NCBI GenBank assembly: GCA_011319805.1
Contig: SJRY01000103.1
Coordinates: 1 to 64,000, forward strand
Source: Macrocybe gigantea
Lineage: Eukaryota > Basidiomycota > Agaricomycetes > Agaricales > Callistosporiaceae
Length of the DNA: 64,000 bases
Direction: 5' to 3'
A program made the translations under genes and the position numbers. The notes under the pieces were generated by a model. It did no database searches, had not been told where the DNA came from, and saw only the letters and a program-made list of their open reading frames with translations. Numbering within the stretch: the first letter of the stretch is position 1; each line of letters starts with the position of its first letter. Below are positions 10,317 to 21,563 of the stretch, piece after piece.

Positions 10317-10650
10317 TGTTATGATTCCAGGACTTATCATTATCTTGACAATGGGCACGTGACTCAAGAACCACATGATGAACATATGACATAAAGCATG
10401 ATGCAACAAACAAGATGCAATGTGATGACTCAAGGAAAACCCTATGACAACGACATGTCAGTGCTGACTAGGGCATAGGATTATTATACAGCACCTGCAG
10501 GACTAGATGAGGAGTGCAGTCAAATCCTTACTCATTCAACTTAGGGCTAAGGGTTGCACATAACATGAGAATAGCATAGTTGTGGTCCATGCTTGGGAGT
10601 CATAATATATAAATAGCTAAAATGTACATAGTAGAACTCAGCTTTGAGCT

Positions 10651-10856
10651 TGTTAGGCTAGACGAATCTTAAAGGACTCGGGCAGACTAAGTGCGAGAGT
10701 AGTTTAAGACGATGGCAAATGGAATATTAAGCCTAGCGCTACTGGTACATCTAGGAGCCCTTATATATGTTACAGTACTCGAGCATGGACCATGGACTGT
10801 GCAAATGCTGTGGACTGCGGATGAGTAAGATTAAGGAGGAGATGACTCAAGGTGAC
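10651..10856 (-). repeat. Element B 3' LTR, first part
   Basis: It begins TGTTAGGCTAGACG. It is interrupted by element A at GTGAC and resumes at 17367. Against 23340-23545 it shows six differences, five of them C/T or G/A changes at CpG sites. Confidence 0.93.
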
Positions 10857-11176
10857 TGTTACAGATGTTGCTCAAAGGACTATTCATTTTCCTATCTTAT
10901 CTTTCCCACATCCCTTATCTCCCCCATCATGCTGCGCAGCGCGCAGCCATCGAGTCATCCTACTTCCCTAGTCATTCTGAGTCATCTCCTTCCAGTCTTA
11001 CTCATCCACAGTCCACAGCATTGCGCAGCCTATGGTCCGTGCTCGAGTACTGTAGTGTATATAAGGACTCCCAGATGTACCAGTAACACTAGGCTTAATA
11101 TTCCTTTTGCCATCATCTCAAGACCACTCTCGCACTTAGTCTGCCCGAGTCCTTCTGAGATTCGTCTAGCCTAACA
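10857..11176 (+). repeat. Element A 5' LTR
   Basis: 320 bp, TGTTACAG...CTAACA. A TATATAA box (11058-11064) lies 33 nt before the motif AGGCTTAATAT (11091-11101), which is taken as the start of R because it pairs with the primer-binding site. Confidence 0.95.
11058..11064 (+). promoter_or_regulatory. TATA box of element A LTR promoter
   Basis: TATATAA in the LTR, 33 nt upstream of the inferred transcript start at 11091. The same arrangement is seen in elements B and G. Confidence 0.7.
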
Positions 11177-11178
11177 AG

Positions 11179-11189
11179 ATATTAAGCCT
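11179..11189 (+). promoter_or_regulatory. Self-priming primer-binding site of element A
   Basis: ATATTAAGCCT begins two bases after the LTR and is the exact 11-nt reverse complement of AGGCTTAATAT at 11091-11101, the inferred first bases of the transcript. This matches the Tf1/sushi mode, in which the element RNA folds back and primes itself instead of using a tRNA. Confidence 0.8.
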
Positions 11190-11857
11190 CGTCGAGACTC
11201 GCTCAGACTCACACACACACTACGTCATGCTTTATCAAAGACTTGATCAACATTTGACGACAAGCGGTCGCCGACCCAGCGAGCACTAGCACAAGCGATG
11301 AGAGCACTTGGCTTAGAGAAGTAGACCAGGCATTGCAGTCCACGCCATTCGCAGAGACAGTCCACGCCACCCGCAGAGACACTAGCAATCCAAACAAATG
11401 AAAGAGAGAGCGCACGCCTACACCAAGTAGTGACGATGAAGAACAGGCATTTCTGAGAGAGTTTGCCTTCACCACCACAGATGAGCCTGCTGAGATCCTC
11501 AGCGAAGGAGCAGCACAACTCATTGCAGAACTTTTCCTAGAAGGAGAATACGGGATAAGCCCAGAAGAGCTGTGGTCAGACCAGAATCTTCTTGCCGAAG
11601 AAGAGGACGAACCCATCTGCAAGAAAATGAGAGAAGAACAAACACAAGCCCGAGACTTTAGGTGACAACAGATCGAGAACTATAATCGCCGAACACAGGA
11701 GGAAGACATACTGATACAGAGAGGGCACGATGCACAGAGCGTACGACAGAACCAACAAGAACGATACCAGAGTCAAGGACACACAGGAACGAAACTGCCG
11801 AACCCCTTCAGAGGACCGATCTGCCGAAGCACTGCATAAGGAAAGAATCGCACCACC

Positions 11858-12994
11858 ATGGCGAAAGTAAGCAACAATGACTGGGATGAATACTATTGGT
11901 GGAGGGAGCGAAAAGGATTACCAAAGACAAACAGACTGACCGCCGCAGAGTGGGCCAATTTTGAACAAGCTTGTAGAATCGCAGGAGTCAACCTAGACTA
12001 CTGGAAAGAACAGAGAGAGGAGCGAAGACAGAAACAGCTCCAAGAACAGCAAGCCCAAGTACAAGCACAGCAGATCCAAGAACAACAGATCCAGGAACAG
12101 GAAGACCAAGACCAAGAGAATGACGAAGAAAACCCCCAAAGGATGACGACAGAATACAAGGGAATCATCACCGACCCAAAATCCTTTACAGGAGATCGAA
12201 CGTCCTTCGATATTTGGTGGAGAAAGATGAAACTCTACATAACCGCACATGGGAACCTCACAGATACACAGAAGATTGGAGCAGTCCTGTCTAGAATGAC
12301 CGACGGACCCAGAGCCCACTGGGCATCAAAGAAGATCGACACCACTACCAACCAAAGCACATGGGCCGACTTCATAACCGAGATAGAGACTCAGCAATGT
12401 CATGTCACCATCACAAGCAGGAAGCAAACTATTCAATATCAGACAGGGAAACCGACCCATCGACAAATTTTGGATGAATTTGTAGACCTCGCAGGGAAAG
12501 CAGGAATGACAGGAACAGCCCCTTGTTTCCTACTCGAGAAGAGCTTAAACCGAAGGACAGCAGAAGCTGTACACTCGATCTCCACACTTCCAACAGATGG
12601 AGATGAATATATCAAGACAGTTCGAGCGATTGGACGAAACATCGATGAATACAGAAATGTGATGAGAGGAGAATTCACAAGCAATCAGCGCAAGGCCGGA
12701 AATCCAAGCCGAGGAGCAGGACAGGCCATGGAAGTCAACAAAGTACGAAGCAACAACTGCTTCAACTGCAATAAACCAGGACACCTCTCACGAAACTGCC
12801 CGGAACCACAAAAAGGAGCAGCAAATGTCACATGTTTCAATTGTGGCTTAAAGGGACACTATGCATGAAACTGCAAGAAGAAGAAGAAAGGAAAATCCTG
12901 GGTCAGAGAAGTGAAAGAAGAAGAAGGAGAGGACGAAGAAGACAAGGATAAAGAAAGCTCTGACAAAGAGGGTTTTGCCGAAGGGTCCGACTAG
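11858..12994 (+). pseudogene. gag: Element A gag (one in-frame stop)
   Basis: Capsid/nucleocapsid precursor, ~378 codons from ATG 11858 to the TAG at 12992-12994. Residues ~60-90 are a Gln/Glu-rich coil. The capsid-like core follows (SFTGDRTSFDIWWRKM). Two CCHC knuckles lie near the end: CFNCNKPGHLSRNC, then CFNCGLKGHYA-stop-NC. The stop is TGA at 12866-12868. Element F has TGG (Trp) at that site, so it is a single-base loss. The tail is Glu/Asp-rich and contains the GGGTTTT heptamer. About 680 nt of leader precedes the ATG. Confidence 0.85.
12970..12976 (+). promoter_or_regulatory. Candidate -1 frameshift heptamer at gag-pol junction (A)
   Basis: In the gag frame the bases read G GGT TTT, a canonical X-XXY-YYZ slippery heptamer, six codons before the gag stop. 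pol is in the -1 frame and is open backwards through this site. The heptamer is kept in elements B (21557-21563) and E, and is altered by one base in F (GGATTTT, 51037-51043). Confidence 0.65.
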
Positions 12995-15900
12995 GAGGTG
13001 CTAAATCGTGACCCATACAACTGAAACAGACTCGCTTCGATACCGGATGTAGATCATCCCATACTCTGAAATACACCATTCCCACCAAGCGATCTGAAGC
13101 ACTAAGAAAAACCATCCAAGGGGACAAACCACTAAAGAGGAAAGAGCTCGCAGTACCAGCGAGGATATGAACATGAAAAGGAATCACAACGATAACACCA
13201 GAAGTCGATAGCGGAGCAGATAGGACCTGCATCAACACTGTGATAGTAGCAAAAACAGGACTGAAGACACGACGAATCAAGAAGATTCCCATCATAAATG
13301 CAGACGGATCACCCAACTGTCAGAAAACAGCAGACTGAGTAGCGGAGGTCCACATCGACATTAAAGGACACAAGGAGCACATGGAAGCCATCGTACTCGA
13401 CATCGGAAAAACCACATGCTACTAGGACATGACTGGCTTGTCTACCACAACCCAACAATCAAATGGAGGACAGGAGAAATTGTCTTCGACAGATGCCCCA
13501 AAACGTGCAAAATAAACCATCAGACGATCAAGATACAGAAGGTGGCTGAACCAGCGAAAACCACAGCCAGTGACAAGACAGGAACCCAGATACCCCCATA
13601 TCTGATCAGATTCAAACACCTCTTCAAGGAGAAGAACTTTGATCGCTTACCAGACCACAAAGAATGGGACCATGAAATAAACTTAACGAAGGATGCACCC
13701 AAAACAATACTGAGCAAGGTCTACCCGATGACACAGAAAGAGCTAGAGGAACTAGATGCCTTCGTCAAGAAGGATTACGAACAGGAAAAATATGCCCATC
13801 GAAATCACCTTACGCAGCACCCTGCTTCTTTCGCAACAAGAAGGATGGAAGCAAACGACTCATTCAAGACTACCGGGAAATAAACAAATATATGGTCAAG
13901 GACAAGTTTCCACTACCACGCATCAGCGAGCTCCTCGACATACTACAAGGAGCAAAGTACTTTAGCAAGATCGATATTATCTGGGGTACAATAATGTGCA
14001 CATCTGGAAAGGGGACGAATGGAAGGCAGCCTTCCTAATAGCAAGAGGACTCTTCGAACCGACAGTCATGTATTTTGGGCAGTGCAACGCACCAGGCACT
14101 TTTAGCCGAATGATGGCAGCCTCTTCCAAGACCAAATATGAAGAAGAGTGTGCATAATCTATATGGACGACATCATAATCATCGGACGAACACGAGAGGA
14201 ACTCCAAAAGAACACCATAGAAGTCATGGAAATACTGAACAAGAACGACCTATTCATCAAAGGACCGAAATGCATCTGGGAATCATCGAAAGTCCCAGTA
14301 CTAGGATACATCATAGGAGAAGGGAAGGTAGAAATGGAACCAGAAAAGATCACAGCCGTACAATCCTGGCCAACCCCAAAGACAAGAAAGAACTACAAAA
14401 GTTCTTGGGATTCACGAACTTTTACCGACGATTCATCAAGGGATATGCAAAGGTCGCTAAACCCCTGACGGAGTTGACTGGAAACAAAACATTCCAGTGG
14501 ACAGACAAGCAACAAGGCGCTTTCAAAGAACTGATCTGACATATAACCTCAGCACCCATTCTAGCACTACCACAGACAGAAGGAAAATTCCGAGTCGAAA
14601 CGATGCCTCAGGATATGCCATTGGAGCGGTACTATCACAACAGCAGAAAGGACTATGGCATCCGATCGCATTCATTTCGAGATGCATGACCCCAGCGGAA
14701 CAAAACTACGAAATCTACGACAAGGAACTTCTTGCATAATGGTCACACTAAAGACATGGAGACAATACCTCCTTGAAGCTCGAGAGAAGTTCGAAATATT
14801 GACGGATCACAAAAACCTATCATACTTCCGGAAGCCGCAGCGACTCAATTCGAGACAGATTGGCTGGTACCTGAAATTACAGAATATGACTACGAACTAC
14901 GACACGTACCAGGAAAGGCGAATGGAAAAGCGGATGTCCTGTCATGAATGGCAGGATATGAAGAAAACCTAGCAGAGAAGGACACATACAAATGATCAAA
15001 GAAGCAGCATTCATTCGACATCTGGAAGAGAATAATGAACAGACTTCGAATTTATGATGTTCGAGGATGAACACCCACGGAAAGAAGAAGCAGAAAATAA
15101 CGAAACAATACAAACAAGAGGAATCACAATGATCGAATCCTCAAGGATAGAACAGATTCGACAATGCACATGAAGGGAGACAATCATAACAACAGGACTG
15201 AAGGAAAAACCACACTGGTTCACAGAAGACGACCACATCGTATATGCAGGAGGAAAAATCTACGTTCCTCCAGACAACAAACTGAAGGAAAACATCATGT
15301 TTGAACACCACGACACACCCATCGGAGGACACCCAGGGCAATACTGCATGCATGAGCTCATAAGCCACACCTATTGGTGGCCATCAATGCTAACAGACAT
15401 CAAGAAGTATGTCAATGGATGCGAAACATGTCAGCGAAACAAAATCATCTGACAAAAGAAACATACACCCCTGCACCCGCACGAAGTCCCACAGCAACCA
15501 TGGGAAGATATCGGAGTAGATCTCATAGGACCGCTACCCAGCTCGAATGGCTTTAATGCCATCACCGCAGTCACAGACCGCCTGACCAAGATGATCCACC
15601 TAGTTCCCACAAAGACTGAACTCACAGCAGAAGGTCTCGCATGACTATACCGAGACAACATGTGGCGGCTTCATGGAATCCCACGAAAGATCATCAGTGA
15701 TCGAGGACCCCAGTTCGCAGCACGATTCATGACAGCACTTCTAAAATTACTCGGAACAAAGCAAAATCTATCAATGGCCTATCACCCACAGACAGATGGA
15801 CAGGCGGAGCGATCCCACCAAGAAACGGAAGCCTTCCTCAGAAGCTTCACAAACAACTTACAGGACGATTGGGCAGAATGGATAGCAATCGCAGAGTACC

Positions 15901-16610
15901 AATACAATGACAAAGCACACCAGGGAACGAAGGAGACACCATTCTACCTCAACTATGGAATGCACCCCTGGAAGGGAGAGCCACAGACGACAGAAGGGAA
16001 TAATCCCGCAGCAAAAGACTTCGTCAAAAGAATGAACCAAATACGAAAGGAAGCAAATGCTGCGCTGCAGTATGCACAAACATGAGCCAAAGACAATTAC
16101 GATGCGAGGTGAAGACCAGCCCGTGAATATAAGAAAGGGGATAGAGTATGGCTAGAAGCCACCAATATCACAGTCAATCGACCATCAAAGAAGTTATCGG
16201 CACTCCGATATGGACCGTTCAAGGTGGTTGAAAAGAAAGGAGCCTCAGCATATCGCCTGGAACTCCCAGCATCATGGCAGCTGATACACCCCGTGTTCAA
16301 TGAAACACTGCTCATGCCTTACAAAGGACCCCGTTTCAAGATACAAGAGCGACCATCACCACCACCCCCTGAAATCATAAATGATAAAGAAGAGTACGAG
16401 ATAGAAGAGATCCTAAAAAGGAAGAAACAAGGGAGGGGGACACTATTCCTGGTCAAATGGAAAGGATACGGACACGAAGAGAACACATGGATCAAAGAGA
16501 AGGAGCTGGGGAATGCGCAGCAAGCTCTAGACCACTTTCTAAAGAAGACTGCAAACCAGGATAAAAGGATCACAACAAGAGGGAAGAAGACCAAAAATCG
16601 CACTTCATGA
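12970..16610 (+). pseudogene. pol: Element A pol (protease-RT-RNase H-integrase-chromodomain), stops and frameshifts
   Basis: Landmarks in order: protease active site VDSGAD near 13204; LLGHDWLVYHNP near 13420; RT with IYMDDI (YMDD 14160-14171) and [15 protein letters not shown]; RNase H with ETDASGYA-like and [10 protein letters not shown]; integrase with the HHCC zinc region (HHDTPIGGHPG near 15306 to CETCQRN near 15421) and the D,D,E triad in GVDLIGPL, SDRGPQFAA and QTDGQAERSHQETE; chromodomain from EEYEIEEIL to WKGYGHEENTW (~16390-16560). Several CGA-to-TGA stops and small indels break it. Gypsy elements with an integrase-fused chromodomain are chromoviruses; the domain is thought to target insertion to chromatin. 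Confidence 0.9.
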
Positions 16611-17005
16611 CCACCAACGCCCCCATCAGCATCGACAGCAGCGAGGGCAGCCATGCACCTACCCCCAACCGCCCAAGCGACCTCGAGAATCTGGCAAGGA
16701 TTCTCAATGCTAGCGACTACATGGACCCCCTCGCCATCACACTTGGTGCATACATGCACTATGTTATGACCGTCCGCACACACCTCTGGACCAGGCAAAC
16801 CCCTGATGGGACCGGCCCCACTGCAGCTGAATGTATCGCGCTTCGCGAGGCAATGGAAATGCTTCGCACAGAAAACCGGCGACTTAAACTCCTTGCCACC
16901 ACACTCCATCACATCTGCGCCTATAATGAAGAGCTCATTCATACATGGGCCCCGCGTGCCGCGACTGCCTGGGAGACCAATACTGGGTGGGGACAGCTGG
17001 ACTAA
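16607..17005 (+). CDS. Element A third ORF, 132 aa, overlapping the pol stop
   Basis: The ATG overlaps the pol stop as ATGA (16607-16610). It starts MTTNAPISIDSSEGSHAPTP, continues with PSDLENLARILNASDYMDPL, and has a probable coiled coil near ALREAMEMLRTENRRLKLLA before ending GWGQLD. There is no signal peptide or membrane segment, so it is not envelope-like. The same ORF, same length and same ATGA overlap is open in element B, although gag and pol in both copies carry stops. The overlap suggests termination-reinitiation. Function unknown. It might instead be an unexpressed tail. Confidence 0.55.
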   Translation: MTTNAPISIDSSEGSHAPTPNRPSDLENLARILNASDYMDPLAITLGAYMHYVMTVRTHLWTRQTPDGTGPTAAECIALREAMEMLRTENRRLKLLATTLHHICAYNEELIHTWAPRAATAWETNTGWGQLD

Positions 17006-17027
17006 GGTTTTTCACGAGGATGCGAAT

Positions 17028-17042
17028 CTACAGAGAGGGTGA
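17028..17042 (+). promoter_or_regulatory. Polypurine tract of element A
   Basis: The purine-rich run AGAGAGGGTGA ends directly at the 3' LTR and would prime plus-strand synthesis. Element B has a similar run at the mirror position. Confidence 0.6.
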
Positions 17043-17361
17043 TGTTACAGACGTCGCTCAAAGGACCATTCATTTTCCTATCTTATCTTTCCACATCCCT
17101 TATCTCCCCCATCATGCTGCGCAGCGCACAGCCATCAAGTCATCCCACTTCCCTAGTCATTCTGAGTCATCTCCTTCCAGTCTTACTCATCCACAGTCCA
17201 CAGCATTGCGCAGCCCATGGTCCATGCTCGAGTACTGTAGTGTATATAAGGACTCCCAGATGTACCAGTAATGCTAGGCTTAATATTCCTTTTGCCATCA
17301 TCTCAAGACCACTCTTGCACTTAGTCTGCCTGAGTCCTTCTGAGATTCGTCTAGCCTAACA
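17043..17361 (+). repeat. Element A 3' LTR
   Basis: 319 bp, TGTTACAG...CTAACA, closely similar to 10857-11176 and followed by the target duplication GTGAC. Confidence 0.95.
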
Positions 17362-17366
17362 GTGAC

Positions 17367-17480
17367 TAGGGAAGTGAAATGACTCGATGGCTGCGCACTG
17401 CGCAGCGTAATGGGGAGGATAAGGGATGTGGGAAAGATAAGATAAGAAATTGAATAGTCCTTTGGGCAGCATCTGTAACA
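17367..17480 (-). repeat. Element B 3' LTR, second part
   Basis: Continuation of the LTR started at 10651, ending CTGTAACA. The two parts sum to 320 bp, the same as the sister LTR. Confidence 0.93.
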
Positions 17481-17518
17481 TCACTCTCTCTTTAGATTCG
17501 CGTCCTTGTGAAAAGTCC

Positions 17519-17917
17519 CTAGTCCAGCTGTCCCCACCCATTATTGGTCTTCCAGATGGTCATGGCACGTGGGGCCCACATATGAATAAGCTCTTCGTTA
17601 TAGGAGCGGATGTGGTGGAGTGTGGTAGCGAGGAGTTTAAGTCGCTGGTTTTCTGTGCGAAGCATCTCCATTGCTTTGTGAAGCACGATGTGTTCTGCTG
17701 CTATGGGACCGGTCCCATCGGGGGTTCGTCCAGTCCAAAGGTGTGTGCAGATGGTCATAACACAGCACAGATATGCGCTGAGTGTGATGGTGAGGGGGTC
17801 CATGTAGTCACTAGCATTGAGAATCCTTGCCAGATTCTCGAGGTCGCTTGGGCAGTTGGGGGTAGGTGCGCGGCTGTTCTCGCTGCTGTCAATGCTGATG
17901 GGGGCATTGGTAGTCAT
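17519..17917 (-). CDS. Element B third ORF, 132 aa, overlapping the pol stop
   Basis: Homologous over its whole length to the 16607-17005 ORF. It starts MTTNAPISIDSSENSRAPTP, has the helical stretch LHKAMEMLRTENQRLKLLA and ends NGWGQLD. The start codon overlaps the stop of pol (ATGA at 17917-17914). It is unbroken although gag and parts of pol in this copy are damaged. Function unknown. Confidence 0.55.
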   Translation of the reverse strand: MTTNAPISIDSSENSRAPTPNCPSDLENLARILNASDYMDPLTITLSAYLCCVMTICTHLWTGRTPDGTGPIAAEHIVLHKAMEMLRTENQRLKLLATTLHHIRSYNEELIHMWAPRAMTIWKTNNGWGQLD

Positions 17918-20900
17918 GATGTGCGATTTTTGGTCTTCTTTCCTCTTGTCATGGTCCTTTTATCCTGGTTCGTAGTCTTCTTTAGGAAGTGGTCCAGAGC
18001 CTGCTGCACATTCCCCAGTTCCTTCTCTTTGATCCATGTGTTCTCCTCATGCCCGTATCCTTTCCATTTGACCAGGAATAGTATTCCTTTTCCTTGTTTC
18101 TTTCTTTTTAGAATTTCTTCTATCTCGTACTCTTCTTCATCATTTATAATTTCAGGGGGTGGTGGTGATGGTCGCTCTTGTATCTTGAAACGGGGTCCTT
18201 TGTAGGGTGTGAGTAGTGCTTCATTGAACATGGGGTGTATCAGCTGCCATGATGCTGGGAGTTCCAGGTGATATGCTGAGGCTCCTTTCTTTTCGATCAC
18301 CTTGAACGGTCCGTATCGGAGTGCCGATAACTTCTTTGATGGTCGATTGACTGTGATATTGGTAGCTTCGAGCCATACCCCATCTCCTTTCTTGTATTCA
18401 CGGGCCAGTTTTTGTCTCGCATCATAATTGTCTTTGGCCCGTGTTTGCGCATACTGCAGCGCAGCATTTGCTTCTTTCTGCATTTGGTTCATTCTTTTGA
18501 CGAAGTCTTTTGCTGCGGGGTTATTCCCTTCTGTCGTCTGTGGCTCTCCCTTCCAGGGGTGCATTCCATAGTTGAGGTAGAATGGTGTCTCCTTCGTTCC
18601 CTGGTGTGCTTTGTCATTGTATTGGTACTCTGCGATTGCTATCCATTCTGCCCAATCGTCCTGTAAGTTGTTTGTGAAGCTTCTGAGGAAGGCTTCCGTT
18701 TCTTGGTGGGATCGCTCCGCCTGTCCATCTGTCTGTGGGTGATAGGCCGTTGATAGATTTTGTTTTGTTCTGAGTAATTTTAGAAGTGCTGTCATGAATC
18801 GTGCTGCGAACTGGGGTCCTCGATCACTGATGATCTTTCGTGGGATTCCATGAAGCCGCCACATGTTGTCTCGGTATAGTCATGCGAGACCTTCTGCTGT
18901 GAGTTCAGTCTTTGTGGGAACTAGGTGGATCATCTTGGTCAGGTGGTCTGTGACTGTGGTGATGGCATTAAAGCCATTCGAGCTGGGTAGCGGTCCTATG
19001 AGATCTACTCCGATATCTTCCCATGGTTGCTGTGGGACTTCGTGCGGGTGCAGGGGTGTGTGTTTCTTTTGTTGGATGATTTTGTTTCTTTGACATGTTT
19101 CGCATCCATTAACATATTTTTTGATGTCCGTTAGCATTGATGGCTACCAGTAGGTGTGGTTTATGAGTTCGTGCATACAATATTGTCCTGGATGCCCTCC
19201 AATGGGAGTGTCATGGTGTTCAAACATGATGTCTTCCTTTAGTTTGTTGTCTGGGGGATGTAGATCTTCCCTCCTATGTATATGATGTGGTCTTCCTCTG
19301 TGAACCAGTGTGGTTTTTCCTTTAGTCCTGTTGTTACAATCGTTTCTCTTCGTGCACATTGTCGAATTTGTTCTATCCTTGGGGATTCGATCATCGTGAT
19401 TCCCCTTGTCTGTATTGTTTCGTTATTTTCTGCTCCCCCTTTTTGTAGGTGTTCATCCTCGAACATCATAAATTCGAAGTCTCATTCATTATTCTCTTTC
19501 AGATGTCGGATGAATGTGGCTTCTTTGATCATTTGTATGTTATCCTTTTCTGCTAGGTTTTCTTCATATCCTGCCATTCGTGATAAGACGTCTGCTTTTC
19601 TGTTCGCTTTTCCTGGTACATGTCGTAGTTCATAGTCATATTCTTGTAATTTCAGGTACCAGCTGATCTGTCTCAAATTGAGTCGCTGCAGTTTTCAGAA
19701 GTATGATAGGTTCTTGTGATCTGTCAATATTTCAAACTTCTCTCGAGCTTCTAGGAGGTATTGTCTCCATGTCTTCAGTGCTACCATTATCGTGAGCAGT
19801 TCTTTGTCATAGATTTCATAGTTCTGTTCTGCTGTGGTCATGCATCTTGAAATGAAGGCAATTGGGTGCCACAGTCCTTTCTGCTGTTGTGATAGTACCA
19901 CTCCAATGGCATATCCTGAGGCATCCGTTTCAACTCGGAATTTTCCTTCTGTTTGTGGTAGTGCTAGGATGGGTGCGGAGGTTATATGTCGAATTAGCTC
20001 CTTGAAAGTGTCTTGCTGCTTGTCTGTCCACTGGAATGTCTTGTTTCCAGTCAGCTCCGTTAAGGGTTTAGCAACTTTTGCATATCCTTTGATGAATCGT
20101 TGGTAAAAGTTTGTGAATCCCAAGAACTTCTGTAGTTCTTTCTTCATTTTTGGGGTTGGCCAGGATTGTACAGCTGTGATTTTCTCCGGTTCCATCTCTA
20201 CTTTTCCTTCTCCTATAATGTACCCTAGCACTGGGACTTTTGATGATTCCCAGATGCATTTTGGTCCTTTGATGAATAGATTGTTCTTGTTCAGTATCTC
20301 CATGACTTCTATCGTGTTCTTTTGGAGTTCCTCTCATGTTCGTCCGATGATTATGATGTCGTCCATATAGATTATGCACACTCTTCTTCATATTTGGTCT
20401 TGGAAGAGGTTTGCCATCATCCGGCTAAAGGTGCCTGGTGCATTGCACTGTCCAAAGTACATGACTGTCAGTTCGAAGAGTCTTCTTGCTGTTAGGAAGG
20501 CTGCTTTCCATTCGTCTCCTTTTCAGATGCATACATTATTGTATCCCCAGATAATGTCGATCTTGTTAAAGTATTTTGCTCCTTGTAACACATCGAGGAG
20601 CTCGCTGATACGTGGTAATGGGAACTTGTCCTTGACCGTGTATTTGTTTATTTCTCGATAGTCTTGGATGAGTCGTTTGCTGCTGTCCTTCTTATTTCGA
20701 AAGAAGCAGGGTGCTGCATAGGGTGATTTTGAGGGATGTATCTTCCCTGTTCTTAGTCCTTCTTCAACAAAGGTATCTAGCTCCTCTAGTTCCTTCTGTG
20801 TCATTGGGTAGATCTTGCTCGGTATCATTTTTGGTGCGTCTTTTGTTAAGTTTATTTTGTGGTCCCACTCCTTGTGGTCTGGTAAGTGATCGAAGTTTTT

Positions 20901-21563
20901 CTCTTTAAAGAGATGTCTGAATCTCATCAAATATGGGGGTATTTGAGTTCCCATCCTGTCGCTGGCTGTGGTTTTCGCTTGTTCGGTTACTTTCTGTATT
21001 TTGATCATTTGGTAGTTTATCTTGCATGTTTTGGGGCATCTGTTAAAGACAATCTCTCCTGTCCTCTATTTGATCATTGGGTTGTGATAGACAAGCCAGT
21101 CATGTCCTAGTAGCATGTCAGTTTTTCCGATGTCGAGTACGATGGCTTCTATGTGCTCTTTGTGTCCTTTAATATCAATGTGGACTTCCGCTACCCGATC
21201 TGCTGTTTTCTGGCAGTTGGGTGATCCATCTGCATTTATCATTTGAATCTTCTTGATTCATCGTGTCTTCAGTCCTGTTTTTGCTACTATGGCAGTATTG
21301 ATGCAGGTCTTGTCTGCTCCGCTATCGACTTCTGGTGTTATCGTTGCTATCCCTTTTCGCATTCATATCTTTGCTGGTACTGCAAGTTCTTTTCTTTTAG
21401 GTGGTTTATCACCTCGGATGGTTCTTCTTGGTGCTTCAGGTCACTTTGCAGGAATGGTATATTTCAGGGTATGGGATGATCTACATTTGGTATCGAAGTG
21501 AGTCTGTTTCAGCTGTATGGGTCGCGATTTAGCACCTCTTAGTCAGACCCTTCGACAAAACCC
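17914..21563 (-). pseudogene. pol: Element B pol, with stops
   Basis: The best-kept part is the last 316 codons (18864-17914): SDRGPQFAARFM, HPQTDGQAERSHQETE and the chromodomain ending before NRTS. Upstream are the integrase zinc region and DLIGPLPSSNGF (19137-18880), RNase H plus RT (20303-19695), YMDD near 20369-20355, and the LTKDAPKMIPSK...SKSPYAAPCFFRNKKD block (21008-20523). DSGAD-like protease sequence lies near 21320. Most breaks are TGA or TAG codons where element A keeps a sense codon. The heptamer GGGTTTT (21563-21557) marks the gag-pol junction. Confidence 0.88.

Larger units (their letters stand above)
10857..17361 (+). mobile_element. Gypsy/chromovirus element A (6.5 kb, innermost)
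   Basis: Complete LTR retrotransposon: 5' LTR 10857-11176, 3' LTR 17043-17361, and a perfect target duplication GTGAC (10852-10856 and 17362-17366). The empty GTGAC site is visible in the other LTR of element B. Internal region: self-priming site, untranslated leader, gag, pol with chromodomain, third ORF, purine tract. gag and pol carry scattered stops, so this copy is not autonomous. Confidence 0.96.

Noticed and set aside
16607..17005. Envelope-like protein
   Set aside because: No signal peptide, membrane span or cleavage site is visible.
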